The notes under the pieces were generated by a model, which was given only the letters and a program-made list of their open reading frames with translations, did no database searches and was not told where the DNA came from. Both the position numbers and the translations under genes were made by a program. Positions 7,801 to 17,012 of a stretch of 55,379 bases of DNA are shown in pieces. Positions within the stretch are counted from its first letter, which is position 1; each line of letters opens with the position of its first letter. Source of the stretch: Fibrobacter sp. (lineage in GTDB: Bacteria; Fibrobacterota; Fibrobacteria; Fibrobacterales; Fibrobacteraceae); contig JAKSIC010000020.1 of NCBI GenBank assembly GCA_024399015.1, positions 1 to 55,379 of the forward strand, read 5' to 3'.

Positions 7801-9931
7801 TTCTAGGAACAAGCCTGGAATCATCATAGTAACTTATCGAATCCACCCTTGCCGGAGAATAAACGTACGTAGAGGAATCCGGAATATCTACTACTACTCC
7901 CCTCTCCATCAACTTATAAAAAACTTTGATCTTGACATCATTTACAACATCATACACATACTCATCTTTTTCAGCAGATGTGTAAGCTTTGCTCGCGTTA
8001 AGAACCGAACCTACTTGATCGAGCCGCAAGGCATAACCATTCTTTACCACATCTTTTTCATAGGCCTGAACAAATTCAACTGGAATTTTGCCATCCCTAT
8101 CGGTCAATACTAAATACCACGGACTTTTCGGATCCTGATTATAATACGGCTTAAGATTCGTAAACTTACCCAGCAAGGAATCGGCCGTCTCCGCGGATCC
8201 AGAATTCGTAAGCATTTCAATATTTAAAGCAATTTTGTTCAGTGTGCGTATGTTGGTCACATGGGGAAGACCATTATTGGAAGAATCCGTTTCCCAAAAG
8301 ACATTTAAACCCGTTGACGAGCCATAATGGCCTATTTCATACGCAAACAAACGGGACCTCATATCCTTGTCACTAAGGATCGGGTTCCCCGATGCATTCA
8401 CGTCAACAGTATTATTCATAAGGAAACCGGTTGCATAAGCCAAATCCGTATTGGGTTTCATCTCACCAACAGAGTTCCTGTAGTTATGATTCCAAGAAAA
8501 CAGACTAACGTCTTCTCCGTTAACATACCCTGCAGGATATACAACATTAGCATCCGCTGTTCCATAATGATAGTTTCCTCTAATGCGGCCTTCATCATCA
8601 GTGTCACCTTCTTTGTGATACAAAGCTCCTACAAGATAACCACAATAAAGAGGGGGATTGGCTTCGGAAAGATTGGCGACTTTTATGCTTCCAATGGAAC
8701 TTGTTCCAAAAATGCCAACAGACTTTCCCAAAGCAGAAATCAATCCCCAGGCACCGCCGACGGCGCTAGGATTACCGCTTATAGCGCCAGCAACAGGATT
8801 ATCAGTAACCTTTGTCGCATTAACACTTATCCCGCCGACAACAGAATTACCATATGCTTTCGGAAAAGCCCCATTTTGGTCAACCGTCGCATAGCCAACT
8901 AAACCACCTACATTCACATGAACCATTTCCTTGGCAGTCAATTTCACAACGTTCAAAGAGTCTGCATTCACAGCTGTAACTGAAGTATGAGGGGTCACGT
9001 GATTGTTTACCAGAAAAGACTCCCTGGAAGAAATATTGAAATGTCCCAAAAGGCCACCAGCATAGACATTTTGCGTATACGGCATGCTAATTTGAACCGC
9101 AACATTATTCCTCATAGCGGACATAGAGCTTTCGGTAAAGTTGAGATAGCCAGCCAAGCCTCCCACATAGACGGAGCTGCCTTCGTAGACATCTTTCGCC
9201 GTTCCTGTAAGTTCAACATTTTCCAGCACATTATTTTCAAAACGGACATTTTCTGCGTGAGCCACAATACCTGCCACATAATTAGAAATGGCGGCATTTG
9301 TTACGCTATTAAGCACAACTTTGGAATTTTTCACTGTAACGTGCGATACGGATCCTTTATCAATGGAATCAGCAACTACGGCACCCATGCTACGTGGTCC
9401 CATAATGTTATCATTGTCCACAACGATATAGGCATTTTCAAACACAACATCGCGAATACTTGCATCATCTAAATTCTTAAAGAAACCCGCATAGTGATCT
9501 GCCTGTTGACAGAAATTCTTGATGCTGTGGTTCTTTCCGTCAAAATAAAAATGATCGACCGTTTTTGAGTACGATTTGTATTCATCCTTACATGTGCCTT
9601 TGGTTTCATCATAACCTGAAAATTCCAAATCCGACAACAAGGTCAAATGAATTGAATTTTTCACAACTTGACTAGAAATAAATTCAATAACAGAATTCCA
9701 ATCCGTACTATTTTCTTTCGCGACAACACTTTTGCCGCTTGGAATGGAATCATGCAACATTCCCGTTCCATAGTTTACGCTACAAAAAAGATCGTAATTC
9801 CAGTCAGCACCATCATCAACCATGCTTGGATTATCTTCGTAGCATTCCAGCCAGAACTGCTTTTCATCTGCTGCAAAAACTGATGCCGCCAGCATTATCA
9901 AGAAACTGGTTACAAATGAGATCTTCTTCAT
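4838..9931 (-). CDS. Giant secreted surface protein with GLUG-like repeats and type IX-like sorting domain (copy 1)
   Basis: This 1,697-aa protein starts at the ATG that follows the ribosome-binding site GGAG by about 8 nt; an in-frame TTG four codons upstream was not chosen. A signal peptide ends at VFA. Residues about 120-480 contain repeated GGLxG motifs (GGLAGY, GGLLGH, GGLVGY) typical of GLUG-type beta-solenoid repeats of surface adhesins. A long central region lacks recognised domains. From about residue 1300 to the end it matches the neighbouring giant (FYWW, RGYW, WNLVSNP and WVHVE motifs). The last 80 residues (GLYMLRVRV, ending RKILVK) look like a type IX secretion C-terminal sorting domain. 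It is probably exported and attached outside the cell, for adhesion or as a shell protein. It lies 200 bp downstream of copy 2 with a hairpin between them. Confidence 0.8.
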   Translation of the reverse strand: MKKISFVTSFLIMLAASVFAADEKQFWLECYEDNPSMVDDGADWNYDLFCSVNYGTGMLHDSIPSGKSVVAKENSTDWNSVIEFISSQVVKNSIHLTLLSDLEFSGYDETKGTCKDEYKSYSKTVDHFYFDGKNHSIKNFCQQADHYAGFFKNLDDASIRDVVFENAYIVVDNDNIMGPRSMGAVVADSIDKGSVSHVTVKNSKVVLNSVTNAAISNYVAGIVAHAENVRFENNVLENVELTGTAKDVYEGSSVYVGGLAGYLNFTESSMSAMRNNVAVQISMPYTQNVYAGGLLGHFNISSRESFLVNNHVTPHTSVTAVNADSLNVVKLTAKEMVHVNVGGLVGYATVDQNGAFPKAYGNSVVGGISVNATKVTDNPVAGAISGNPSAVGGAWGLISALGKSVGIFGTSSIGSIKVANLSEANPPLYCGYLVGALYHKEGDTDDEGRIRGNYHYGTADANVVYPAGYVNGEDVSLFSWNHNYRNSVGEMKPNTDLAYATGFLMNNTVDVNASGNPILSDKDMRSRLFAYEIGHYGSSTGLNVFWETDSSNNGLPHVTNIRTLNKIALNIEMLTNSGSAETADSLLGKFTNLKPYYNQDPKSPWYLVLTDRDGKIPVEFVQAYEKDVVKNGYALRLDQVGSVLNASKAYTSAEKDEYVYDVVNDVKIKVFYKLMERGVVVDIPDSSTYVYSPARVDSISYYDDSRLVPRIFKMAGDSYSVLDLDGIKISCEDASGDSLNPSIDNISIENLNFANILHASFEVRPDCKDSADLTLIYRESSRELRIQVAGNGDSTNIEVSVFGYTGKSKREIERRNQEWEFDGSIAWGSLYKFDIAPGYSASKPMEMDVWFVDVNAHPFDQGDLFKCTNSLNGYRNLSKCADSLDVDFLSFDSVPSYIGRPDEIRNAMDRYSIVRWSVSMDSSGIVSLDSLFAGFFKDVDARMNLAGIIFVPKPYAKMNRYLISFMLDDTTGVVSSKMWFNDKVYVWGDTLEYCADHQRGCESELVRDLYRNDGCAVGWKSGNMKLNDSTLKFGLNEFFNVALAEEALTPGFSTLYPIWAPAAYCAEEKLSEEDNVKWSGANVEGTFTRTVMNVLGGEVIILDIDKRAEILDTTIRYLGKSKSMLLPLNDPVEIAITRKRILQFEAKAGFKAPEYMTLSYDSSRVSDFSNLDVDFTSIHVKDGDSLPSDLRWSVLEGVFEMVDTSSLAFVDTAVISSGYAARLKVSTTKFAAGRDATLKISFTDNLGNELKFPKAIDTAIVETPFVLDTTFILRPGSYVVRGELRDAWDSVATFTSHVVVSSEIPAGKDKWMMVNLKAVDMKSVGKDDDQIFYWWNDEADVGEFWRYIRFIPGEDLVANRGYWYSSLEGRSLKINTSYVDSVYDVVWNLVNGYDGWNLVSNPHSWDIAVPDSLDMSCWDERISNYTDCENVLGGFRAAWVHVEKSDTVTLSGKPVFATGANHKKRTLAKAKNAENWTINAVLADGRGHQDYWNVLGMGEEHEGYEPPAGMGDQVNFSIKNGKKFLAKSVKVAPASSKDAADLEWDVVLSASSDRKGELYFEGLDGIAAFGYHLYVTMDGKTSELMAGDTLQVALKAKGTSAKVRVTTEKLYLVTAVNGLRMAQAGNKLNVGFTATENLAGARVVVDVLGMDGKVISSHAARAAAGANAVTLEAPKSGLYMLRVRVASQQANRKILVK

Positions 9932-10075
9932 AAGATGCTCCAATCAAAACTTCTCCATACATAGCGAATTTAGATAATTGTAAGAAAATTTTAAAGTGTC
10001 AATTTTCGTTTACACAGCCGATTTCAGTGAGGTTTTCTGCTCTTAAAACGCTAATTTGGCTGGAATTTTCCATAC

Positions 10076-10103
10076 AAAGAAGACCCCCGCGATTTCTCGC
10101 GGG
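10076..10103 (-). terminator. Terminator-like hairpin between the two giant genes
   Basis: A perfect CCCGCGA/TCGCGGG stem with a 4-nt loop is followed on the minus strand by a mixed T-rich tail (GGTCTTCTTTG). Probably partial termination after the 10134-15032 gene. Confidence 0.6.
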
Positions 10104-10133
10104 AGCCGTCATCTTGAGGAGTCAAATTTCGGT

Positions 10134-13100
10134 TTACTTCACCAGGACCTTGGCGGAACTCATCTGGGAACCAACCTTCAGCTGCACGAAGTACACACCA
10201 GCCTTCGGGGCGGCAAGATTGACGGAGTTGCTGCCAGCACTTGCGGAGAAGTTGCCGGAGGCAACTACCTTGCCCTTCACGTCAACCAAGGCGTAGCGGG
10301 ATGCTGCACCAGCCAGATCGCCAGTAGTTTCGAACTGCATCTGGAGTCCATCGGCAACCTTGACCGCATGGAAACCGCTGATCTGGCTTGCCACAGCAAC
10401 AGCCTTCGGGGCGGAAGCCACGCGGACGCCAACCTGCTTGGAAGATCTGGAGAGAGCAACCTTCACAGATTCACCCGGCTTGACTTCGGAGGTAACGCCG
10501 TCTACAGTGACATAGAGATGGAGGCCTGCATTCTGGAGTTCTTCAAGACCTTCGAAGGAAAGCTTGCCAGCACGATTGCCGCTTGCATTCACATTCAAAG
10601 TCCATTCGTATTCGTCAGCCACGGTCTTCACAGACTTTGCCAAGGCGGTCTTGTTTTCATTCACAAAGAGTCTTACGTAGTCACCCATGCTGGTCGGCGG
10701 TTCTGCCAAGGTTTCAGCAGTAGCACCGGCACCGATAACATTCCAGGAATCGTCCATGCCCTGTTCATCGTTGAGTGTTACCAGCAAGGACCAGTTCTTG
10801 GAAGAAGCCTTGCGCAGAGCAGACTTGCGGAGAGCGGCAATCTTTTCTACGGTTGTCATCTTTTCAGAGGAAACCTTTTCAAAATACGGCTTTGCCTCAA
10901 CTTCCCACACGATAGAATTGGACTTCTTGACTTCCACATGAGCCCAGACAGCTTCGTAGGCGCCAATCTTTGTAGTCGGATCATAACCGCTACCATTCGG
11001 CTTCTTGGACCAGAAGGTAACCTTGCTGCCGTCATTGGTCTTGCCGTTTTCCAGGGAAATATCCCAGCCATACGGGTTTGCAACCAGGTTCCAGCCGCTA
11101 TAGGCACTATCCAGAGCCCAAGAAATCTTGCCGCTTTCTCCGGAATAGGAGATGTCGAACACCAAAGAATCTCCATTGGGGGAACCGAACCAGTAACCAC
11201 GAGTGGAATCTACATCGCCACCCTTATAAGCGCGATACTGCCAGTAGTCACCAATCGGATTACTTTCATCCCAATAGAAGAAGAAGTTGTTCTTGAGGAC
11301 TTCATCCATATTGGACTTGATTGCAGCCACAGAAATCATCTTCCAGCTGTTCTTCACTGTTCTGAGCATGGGAGAAATCACCAGTTTATCATCAGCAGCA
11401 ACAGTCTTCTTTTCCTTAGAACCGCTGACAACAGTGACGTTAACCTTGTAATCACCAACGCGATTCAAGATGAGGCTCCATTCATCAGTAACAGATTCCT
11501 TACCAGTGTATTCGAAGGTAGAATCAGCAACAACGCTATCACCATCGACAATGCTTACGGTAATCTTGGAAACAGCTTCCGGGTCCAGATTGTCTGCACC
11601 GAAGGAAACCTTTACAGCAGAAAGGCCAGACTTTTCAAATTCAACCTTCTGGACAATCACAGTATCGAGAGCTTCGCTAGAGGAACCCTCAGCGTCCGTA
11701 TAGATAGCGGTAATTTCAGCATTACCAGAAACAACTGTGGGGGCAGGAGACCACTTAAGGAATTTCTTTCCATCCATTTCCGGAGCTGTCGGATAAGAAA
11801 TGGAATCGTCCTTATGCAGAGAATCGGTTTTAATTACATCACCATTTTCATGCATGAATGTAATGGTGTACACCTTCTTAGAAGCCTCGTAGGTCGGCTT
11901 AAAGACATTGCCTGCATATTCATCAGATTCAGCGCTAGTCCAACCGGTAGATTTATATTCATAAATGCCGTTAGGATCAACCTTTTCAGGAACAGCGATA
12001 TCCCTACGAGCTTCACCGCGCTTTACAGTGTCTGCATCGTAGAAAGAACCATCTTCGTTAAGGTAGGTGTAGATATCTACCATTACTTCATAGACAGCAA
12101 CAATTTCCAAATCCTTGGTTACAAATTCAAGGGAGGTGGAATCGTTCCAGCCTACAAAGTTATAGCCGGTAGAATCCATATCGACATTCTTAAGGGTCGG
12201 GAAAGGAACCTTGGTTCCATAAGCAACAGACATGGGACCAGAAACAATCTCACCGTTTTCTCCAGCAGACCTCTTGAATACGACCTTGTACTTATTCGGA
12301 GAGTACTTGGCGTAAAGATTCAAGTCGGCGGTAATCTGGGTTGTGAAATCAAAAACTGCAGTATCCTTGCCAACAATAGTTTGCCAGCCGGAGCAGTGAG
12401 TGCTGTCAGTAGGTTCGATTGCAAGAGTATCATAGGCGGCAACGGTTCCATCAGAACGGCTACAAGCTGAATAAGCCAGAGAAAGATCCTTATCAAAGAA
12501 GTTCACTGTAAAGGATCCGACTGCACAACCCGTGGCTTCACCTTCCACGTAAGGCAGGCCGTTGTTGGTTACATCCAAGCGAACCCAACCCTGGTTAGCC
12601 AAGGCCGTATAAGGTTCCTTCAAGAACTTGGTAAAGTTGTCTGTTTTCATTTCAGCGGCAAGCTTGGTGCCGTTAAACTGAACCGGATCCAGGTCCTCTG
12701 CGTCACCGTTTCGCACGGTATAGGACACATTGACGCTAGTCTTCCAGCCTTCAGAAACATCGCCACCCTTGTAAAGTTCTCCGGCAGGCTTAGTGACGGA
12801 AGCATCGTTTTCACCATAATGGTAATTGGAAGTCAAGGTGCAACCGACACCAAAGGTAGCAGAGCCCATAATGAAGCCAACCTTCTTGTGTGCGGCGTTA
12901 GCATCAACCAAAATATCACCATTTACGAAGGTTCTGGTGACACGGCTATAAATTGCATCGGAAGCATAAAGTCCACCAGCAAGACCACCCACAATCAAGG
13001 TATCACCGGCAAAATCACCAGAAACATTGATGGAGCCTTTAACGCCTATAAGATCCATGCTCTGGAACTGGCTGCAGAAGCCACATACACCACCCACAGA

Positions 13101-15032
13101 GGATACAAGCATCGGGCTAAAGGGCTTTGCAGTAGAATTCGTTTTGTAATCAATCACCTTGTCATTTTCGACCTTGACACTGGAGAAGGAAATCAAGTGA
13201 CCATTTCCCTGGAAGCTTGCACCACGCTGAAGCATACCGCCAACAATACCACCAATGATTGTGGTATTCAAGCTATCCTCTACAGAAATGGAACCTGTGA
13301 AATTATCCTTGACGATTTCCAGGGGAAGGGTTGAAATCGCCGTATTCACAAAACCTGCAATACCACCAACCATAAGAGTATCGTACACCACGGAGCCATT
13401 AGACACCAAATTGTTATCAGCAGCGGTCTTCATGTTCATGGCAATGTTCATAGAGGCGGTGTTGCCAGCAAAACCACCTTCCTTTTCAGAAAGGCAAGCT
13501 GCGCCAACAATACCACCCACAAAGGATTGCACATGCAGACCAGCCACATCCTTTGCAGAGGCCTTAGCAGTAATAGAACCTGAGGTGGTCACATTAGTAA
13601 TGGAGAGTGCGTCATCTGGATTACCAGAACCATTACGGCAGGCGCCTTCGCCACCATATCCCATAATGCCGCCTGCATAGTAATAGTAGTTTCCGGCTGC
13701 AGTCAAGGAATCAGAAATGTTTGCATTGACAGAGCCCTTGTCCACAACAACGGACATCCCAGCCATAAGGGAATCGTAACCCACAAGGCCACCCAAAGCA
13801 ATGATACGTTCATTATCATTTGCCGCAGAAACCTTAGCAGAGGAAATGTCACCATTGAAATAGACATTGCTCATGCTGAAATTACCCGGTACGGGAGAAT
13901 TGTTTTCGCGGTAGGCTGCCATAGCACCAAAGAGACCGCCCATGGAACTACCGCCAGAAATGGAAGAAGATTCCTTCACGTCAGAAACGGAGGTTTCAGT
14001 GCAACCCCACATATTGCAGAAACCAGCAGTAATTTTTTTACCGATAGCCACATCGGAAATGGATTCACCTACGGTGCTATACAAACCTGCAATACCACCT
14101 ACTGCAGAATTATGACCTTCAGCCAAGTCCTTGACGGTAACAGAAGCGGACACGTTACTCAGGGATGCGTCGCCCGGATTTTCGGAACGGAGAATCACAC
14201 CCACAAGGCCGCCAAGGAATGCGCTATGGGCGGAGACCTGTTCAAACACCTTGGAACCGGCATAGCCTGTAGTAATCGCAACGTTATTGGAAACAGAAAT
14301 CTTGTTGTGGTTGTTAAAAGTCTTCAGGGTAGAAGTCTTAAGAAGACCAACAACAGCACCAGCAATGGGGCCCTGGATATCCACGTCATTCAAGGTAATG
14401 GTCTCAATGGTGGACAAGTTGGAAATGCCAGCCACGGCACCCATGGGATAATAGTCGGCACCATCGTTGCTGCCGCCTACAGCCATACGAACCTTTTCCA
14501 ATTTCAGGTTGAGGATATTGGTCGCATCGATTTTTTCGAAGAGGCCCATGGCATTGGTCATCGGTTCATTGGACACGAAACAAAGATTTCTCACGGCCTT
14601 GCCGTTACCGTCAATGGATACACCATCAAGCACCGGCAACGCAACATGGTTCACGTCGCAAGATCCAGCAGCGGTTTTTGTGGTAAATTCACCAAGATCG
14701 ATGTCTGTAGAAAAAGTCAACGAAGGTTTGCTTTCTCCAGCATTAACCTTGTGTTCCACCCATTTGCTCTGCAACAGGTTATACAAATTCTGGGGAGTAT
14801 CCTTCACAGAACCAATACATGTTCCTTCACCATATACCTTGGTGAGTTCGCAGCCAGTCTTATCTTGGTGCAGGTACAACTGATAACCCGTAACTTTCGC
14901 GGTACCACCTGGGCCCGCTAAACTGGTAATCTTCGATTCAGCCAGGTTGTAGTATGCAGTTCCGTTGGCAGCAAAGGCCATGCCGCAGCTGAGCAGCATA
15001 GCAATCTTAACAAAAAGCTGTCGTGTAATCAT
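10134..15032 (-). CDS. Giant secreted surface protein with GLUG-like and InlB-type repeats and type IX-like sorting domain (copy 2)
   Basis: This 1,632-aa protein has a signal peptide ending MAFA. Residues about 190-760 carry many GGLxG or GGIxG repeats (GGLVGV, GGIAGL, GGLFGA, GGIMGY, GGIVGG, GGVCGF), indicating a long GLUG-type solenoid. Residues about 910-1140 hold two or three InlB B-type (Listeria-Bacteroides) repeats, recognisable by YTITFMHENGDVI and FLKWSPAPT. The C-terminal 410 residues are homologous to copy 1 and end in a sorting-domain-like segment (GVYFVQLKVG, ending AKVLVK). The start ATG follows GAGGTTCTT. The layout implies an exported, elongated, cell-surface adhesin-like protein. 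Its promoter should lie in the 15.03-15.2 kb gap shared with the divergent OMP gene. Confidence 0.82.
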   Translation of the reverse strand: MITRQLFVKIAMLLSCGMAFAANGTAYYNLAESKITSLAGPGGTAKVTGYQLYLHQDKTGCELTKVYGEGTCIGSVKDTPQNLYNLLQSKWVEHKVNAGESKPSLTFSTDIDLGEFTTKTAAGSCDVNHVALPVLDGVSIDGNGKAVRNLCFVSNEPMTNAMGLFEKIDATNILNLKLEKVRMAVGGSNDGADYYPMGAVAGISNLSTIETITLNDVDIQGPIAGAVVGLLKTSTLKTFNNHNKISVSNNVAITTGYAGSKVFEQVSAHSAFLGGLVGVILRSENPGDASLSNVSASVTVKDLAEGHNSAVGGIAGLYSTVGESISDVAIGKKITAGFCNMWGCTETSVSDVKESSSISGGSSMGGLFGAMAAYRENNSPVPGNFSMSNVYFNGDISSAKVSAANDNERIIALGGLVGYDSLMAGMSVVVDKGSVNANISDSLTAAGNYYYYAGGIMGYGGEGACRNGSGNPDDALSITNVTTSGSITAKASAKDVAGLHVQSFVGGIVGAACLSEKEGGFAGNTASMNIAMNMKTAADNNLVSNGSVVYDTLMVGGIAGFVNTAISTLPLEIVKDNFTGSISVEDSLNTTIIGGIVGGMLQRGASFQGNGHLISFSSVKVENDKVIDYKTNSTAKPFSPMLVSSVGGVCGFCSQFQSMDLIGVKGSINVSGDFAGDTLIVGGLAGGLYASDAIYSRVTRTFVNGDILVDANAAHKKVGFIMGSATFGVGCTLTSNYHYGENDASVTKPAGELYKGGDVSEGWKTSVNVSYTVRNGDAEDLDPVQFNGTKLAAEMKTDNFTKFLKEPYTALANQGWVRLDVTNNGLPYVEGEATGCAVGSFTVNFFDKDLSLAYSACSRSDGTVAAYDTLAIEPTDSTHCSGWQTIVGKDTAVFDFTTQITADLNLYAKYSPNKYKVVFKRSAGENGEIVSGPMSVAYGTKVPFPTLKNVDMDSTGYNFVGWNDSTSLEFVTKDLEIVAVYEVMVDIYTYLNEDGSFYDADTVKRGEARRDIAVPEKVDPNGIYEYKSTGWTSAESDEYAGNVFKPTYEASKKVYTITFMHENGDVIKTDSLHKDDSISYPTAPEMDGKKFLKWSPAPTVVSGNAEITAIYTDAEGSSSEALDTVIVQKVEFEKSGLSAVKVSFGADNLDPEAVSKITVSIVDGDSVVADSTFEYTGKESVTDEWSLILNRVGDYKVNVTVVSGSKEKKTVAADDKLVISPMLRTVKNSWKMISVAAIKSNMDEVLKNNFFFYWDESNPIGDYWQYRAYKGGDVDSTRGYWFGSPNGDSLVFDISYSGESGKISWALDSAYSGWNLVANPYGWDISLENGKTNDGSKVTFWSKKPNGSGYDPTTKIGAYEAVWAHVEVKKSNSIVWEVEAKPYFEKVSSEKMTTVEKIAALRKSALRKASSKNWSLLVTLNDEQGMDDSWNVIGAGATAETLAEPPTSMGDYVRLFVNENKTALAKSVKTVADEYEWTLNVNASGNRAGKLSFEGLEELQNAGLHLYVTVDGVTSEVKPGESVKVALSRSSKQVGVRVASAPKAVAVASQISGFHAVKVADGLQMQFETTGDLAGAASRYALVDVKGKVVASGNFSASAGSNSVNLAAPKAGVYFVQLKVGSQMSSAKVLVK

Positions 15033-15212
15033 AAGAACCTCTAAATTTCCAATTTTTTACATATTAAAGATATTCACTTTTAAGGGATTTTTAACGTGAT
15101 TTGGCGCAAAAACGGGGGTCTTGTGATATTCAACAAACTAATAATCGCGGTTCAAAAGACCTTTTTTCAACGAAAAACGGGAAAATTAAGTCAAACACGT
15201 TGGCGGAATAGG

Positions 15213-15237
15213 TAATTCTTTGATATTCAAAGAGTTA
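15213..15237. promoter_or_regulatory. 25-bp dyad, possible operator (copy 1)
   Basis: Arms TAATTCTTTGA and TCAAAGAGTTA flank a 3-bp spacer, with one imperfect pair. The same dyad occurs at 23013-23037, also about 130 bp upstream of an envelope-protein start codon. No T run follows, so it is unlikely to be a terminator. Confidence 0.6.
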
Positions 15238-15264
15238 CAGACACGGACTTTGAAAAGCCCCACT

Positions 15265-15280
15265 TGTGAAATACATCACA
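15265..15280. promoter_or_regulatory. CRP-like binding site
   Basis: TGTGA (15265-15269), six bases, then TCACA (15276-15280): an exact match to the CRP/cAMP consensus half-sites. Its centre lies 61.5 bp upstream of the start predicted from the -10 element at 15322-15327, the classic class I activator position. Confidence 0.65.
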
Positions 15281-15298
15281 ACAACATAATCAGCACGG

Positions 15299-15327
15299 TT
15301 GCATATTCCAAATTGGAGTATTATATT
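15299..15327 (+). promoter_or_regulatory. Sigma-70-type promoter of the 15365 OMP gene
   Basis: TTGCAT (15299-15304) and TATATT (15322-15327) are separated by 17 bp, giving a start near 15334 and a 31-nt leader before the ATG. Confidence 0.7.
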
Positions 15328-15364
15328 TTAGGTACAAAATTAATTTTTCTCAAGGAGTTAAACA

Positions 15365-15961
15365 ATGTTCAAGAAAATCCTTTTGGCAGCTGCTGTTCTC
15401 GTTTCTGCCGCTTCCGCAATCGAATTCGGCCCCCACGTTGGCGGCAACATAACCACCATGTACGGTGACGACGCAGAACACGCTACTGCAGGTGTTGGTT
15501 TCAACGCAGGTCTTGCAGCAAAGCTCGCATTCAAGGACTCCCCGATTTCTATCACACCGGAAGTTTTGATCGACATGCGTAACTCTGGTAGCGACATTGA
15601 CGACGACTACTCCTTGACCGAATGGGCTTTGGATATCCCCGTCATGATCCGTTGCGAACTCCTCGGCCTCTTCTACATCGAAGCTGGTCCGTCCTTCAAC
15701 TTCAACCTGTCCTCCAGCTCCGAAACCAAGGTTCTCAAGAACACCGTCACTACCGACTACGATAGCGATGTTCTCAACACCTTCGAATTCGGTCTGAACT
15801 TCGGTATCGGTACCAACATCATCTCCATGCTGGATATCGACTTCCGCGTGAACATGGCTCTCACCGACTTCTGGGCAGAACAGAAGGTCGCTGGCAAGAC
15901 CATTCAGAACGACGCTTCCAGCCTCCAGTTCGCTCTCGGCGTTTCCGTTTGGCTGTTCTAA
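15365..15961 (+). CDS. Outer-membrane beta-barrel protein (PorT/OMP_b-brl-like)
   Basis: This 198-aa protein has a short signal peptide (cleavage after ASA) and a mature part of alternating hydrophobic/polar strands: VGGNITTMYG, GFNAGLAAKLAF, ITPEVLIDMR, LGLFYIEAGPSFNF, and a final strand ending VSVWLF. This fits an 8-stranded barrel with a C-terminal aromatic, the usual BamA recognition signal. The strong ribosome-binding site AAGGAG lies 7 nt before ATG. Codon use is strongly biased to C-ending codons, suggesting high expression. The upstream region holds a promoter, a CRP-like site and a dyad. Function within the outer membrane is unknown. Confidence 0.82.
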   Translation: MFKKILLAAAVLVSAASAIEFGPHVGGNITTMYGDDAEHATAGVGFNAGLAAKLAFKDSPISITPEVLIDMRNSGSDIDDDYSLTEWALDIPVMIRCELLGLFYIEAGPSFNFNLSSSSETKVLKNTVTTDYDSDVLNTFEFGLNFGIGTNIISMLDIDFRVNMALTDFWAEQKVAGKTIQNDASSLQFALGVSVWLF

Positions 15962-15987
15962 TAGCTTAGTCTAGCTAAAGTTTAAAA

Positions 15988-16017
15988 AGCCTGTCGCACA
16001 AGCGGCGGGCTTTTTTG
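15988..16017 (+). terminator. Rho-independent terminator
   Basis: A 10-bp stem AGCCTGTCGC/GCGGCGGGCT (three wobbles) with an ACAA loop precedes a T run, 27 nt after the OMP stop. Confidence 0.85.
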
Positions 16018-16132
16018 TTGAAAAGGACCGCGGCAAAACCAGACCCGTTTTTGTAAAGATAAAATGAATTGAAAAAAGCCCGCGGATTATTAAATTAAAG
16101 GCAAAATCTCAAACATTCTCAAGGAGTTTTGG

Positions 16133-16984
16133 ATGTTCAAGAAAATCGCCCTGGCACTCGTACTGATTGCCACCGCAAGCTTCGCAACCTGGGACTACTA
16201 CCCCATTCCCAAGGAAGGTGTAGGCTCTGTTGAAGCCGGTTTCTACTATGACAAGGACCATGACTGGTCACAAATGGGTCTGGAAATGGGCGTCCGAGTC
16301 TTCTTTATGAAGAAATTTGAACTTTCCTTACAAGGCTGGGGCTATCAGTTCTGGAACGAACGTGACTGCTACAAGTGCATCAACGGTGGTGATGGCGTCC
16401 GCGACCTTACCATTGGTGGCCGATTTGAAGTGGCCCCCATGATTACCGCCTTCCTGGACTTGAACCTCCCCACCGGTAGAACCGAATGGGACGACCACGG
16501 CGATGTAACACACCCCCCTTCCAGAAATGAATTTTCCTTCTACCTGGGTGCTCAATTCTCTGCCGACACCAAGGTTCCGGGATTCAAGATTGGCTCCGAA
16601 GCAGGTTTGCTTTGGGCATTTGAACATGACCACTTTGATCGCGGTCTGGAAGCCCATATGGGTTTCGAAGCTGGCTATACCATTCCGGGAATCGGGCTCA
16701 CCCCCTACGCCGGTTTCCAGTTCAAGCTCCGTATATTTGAAAGTGAATGGGACGACTACCATGGCCACGATTATGGCTATGATGACAATGGTTCCACCCA
16801 ATTCAACTTGTGGTTCGGCGGCTCCTTCGACATCACCAAGAACATCTCCGCCAAGATGCAGCTCACCTATCGTCACGAACGTTACAGAGGCCACGACCAT
16901 TACAACGATTACTACGATTATTGGTATCTCATGATGGACGGTAACGCCTGGGGCATCTACCTGGGCGCAGCTCTCAATTTCTAA
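16133..16984 (+). CDS. Outer-membrane barrel-like protein, WDxYPxP family (paralogue 1)
   Basis: This 283-aa protein has a signal peptide cleaved after SFA. The mature start TWDYYPIP matches QWDIYPVP in the next gene, so the two are tandem paralogues. The body alternates amphipathic strands (GLEMGVRVFFMKKFELSLQGWGYQFW, split over several turns) and ends in IYLGAALNF with a C-terminal Phe, as outer-membrane barrels do. Histidine/aspartate/tyrosine-rich loops near residues 205-225 and 248-262 (HDYGYDDNG, HDHYNDYYDYW) could bind metal ions, but this is speculation. The ribosome-binding site AAGGAG lies 6 nt before ATG. Confidence 0.72.
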   Translation: MFKKIALALVLIATASFATWDYYPIPKEGVGSVEAGFYYDKDHDWSQMGLEMGVRVFFMKKFELSLQGWGYQFWNERDCYKCINGGDGVRDLTIGGRFEVAPMITAFLDLNLPTGRTEWDDHGDVTHPPSRNEFSFYLGAQFSADTKVPGFKIGSEAGLLWAFEHDHFDRGLEAHMGFEAGYTIPGIGLTPYAGFQFKLRIFESEWDDYHGHDYGYDDNGSTQFNLWFGGSFDITKNISAKMQLTYRHERYRGHDHYNDYYDYWYLMMDGNAWGIYLGAALNF

Positions 16985-17012
16985 AAAAAACGCCACTGAA
17001 CGGCATTTTTAA

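Noticed and set aside
10056-12470. 804-codon plus-strand ORF antisense to the second giant surface protein
   Set aside because: The minus-strand gene has a signal peptide, repeats and a sorting domain; the antisense reading is a by-product of its codon bias.
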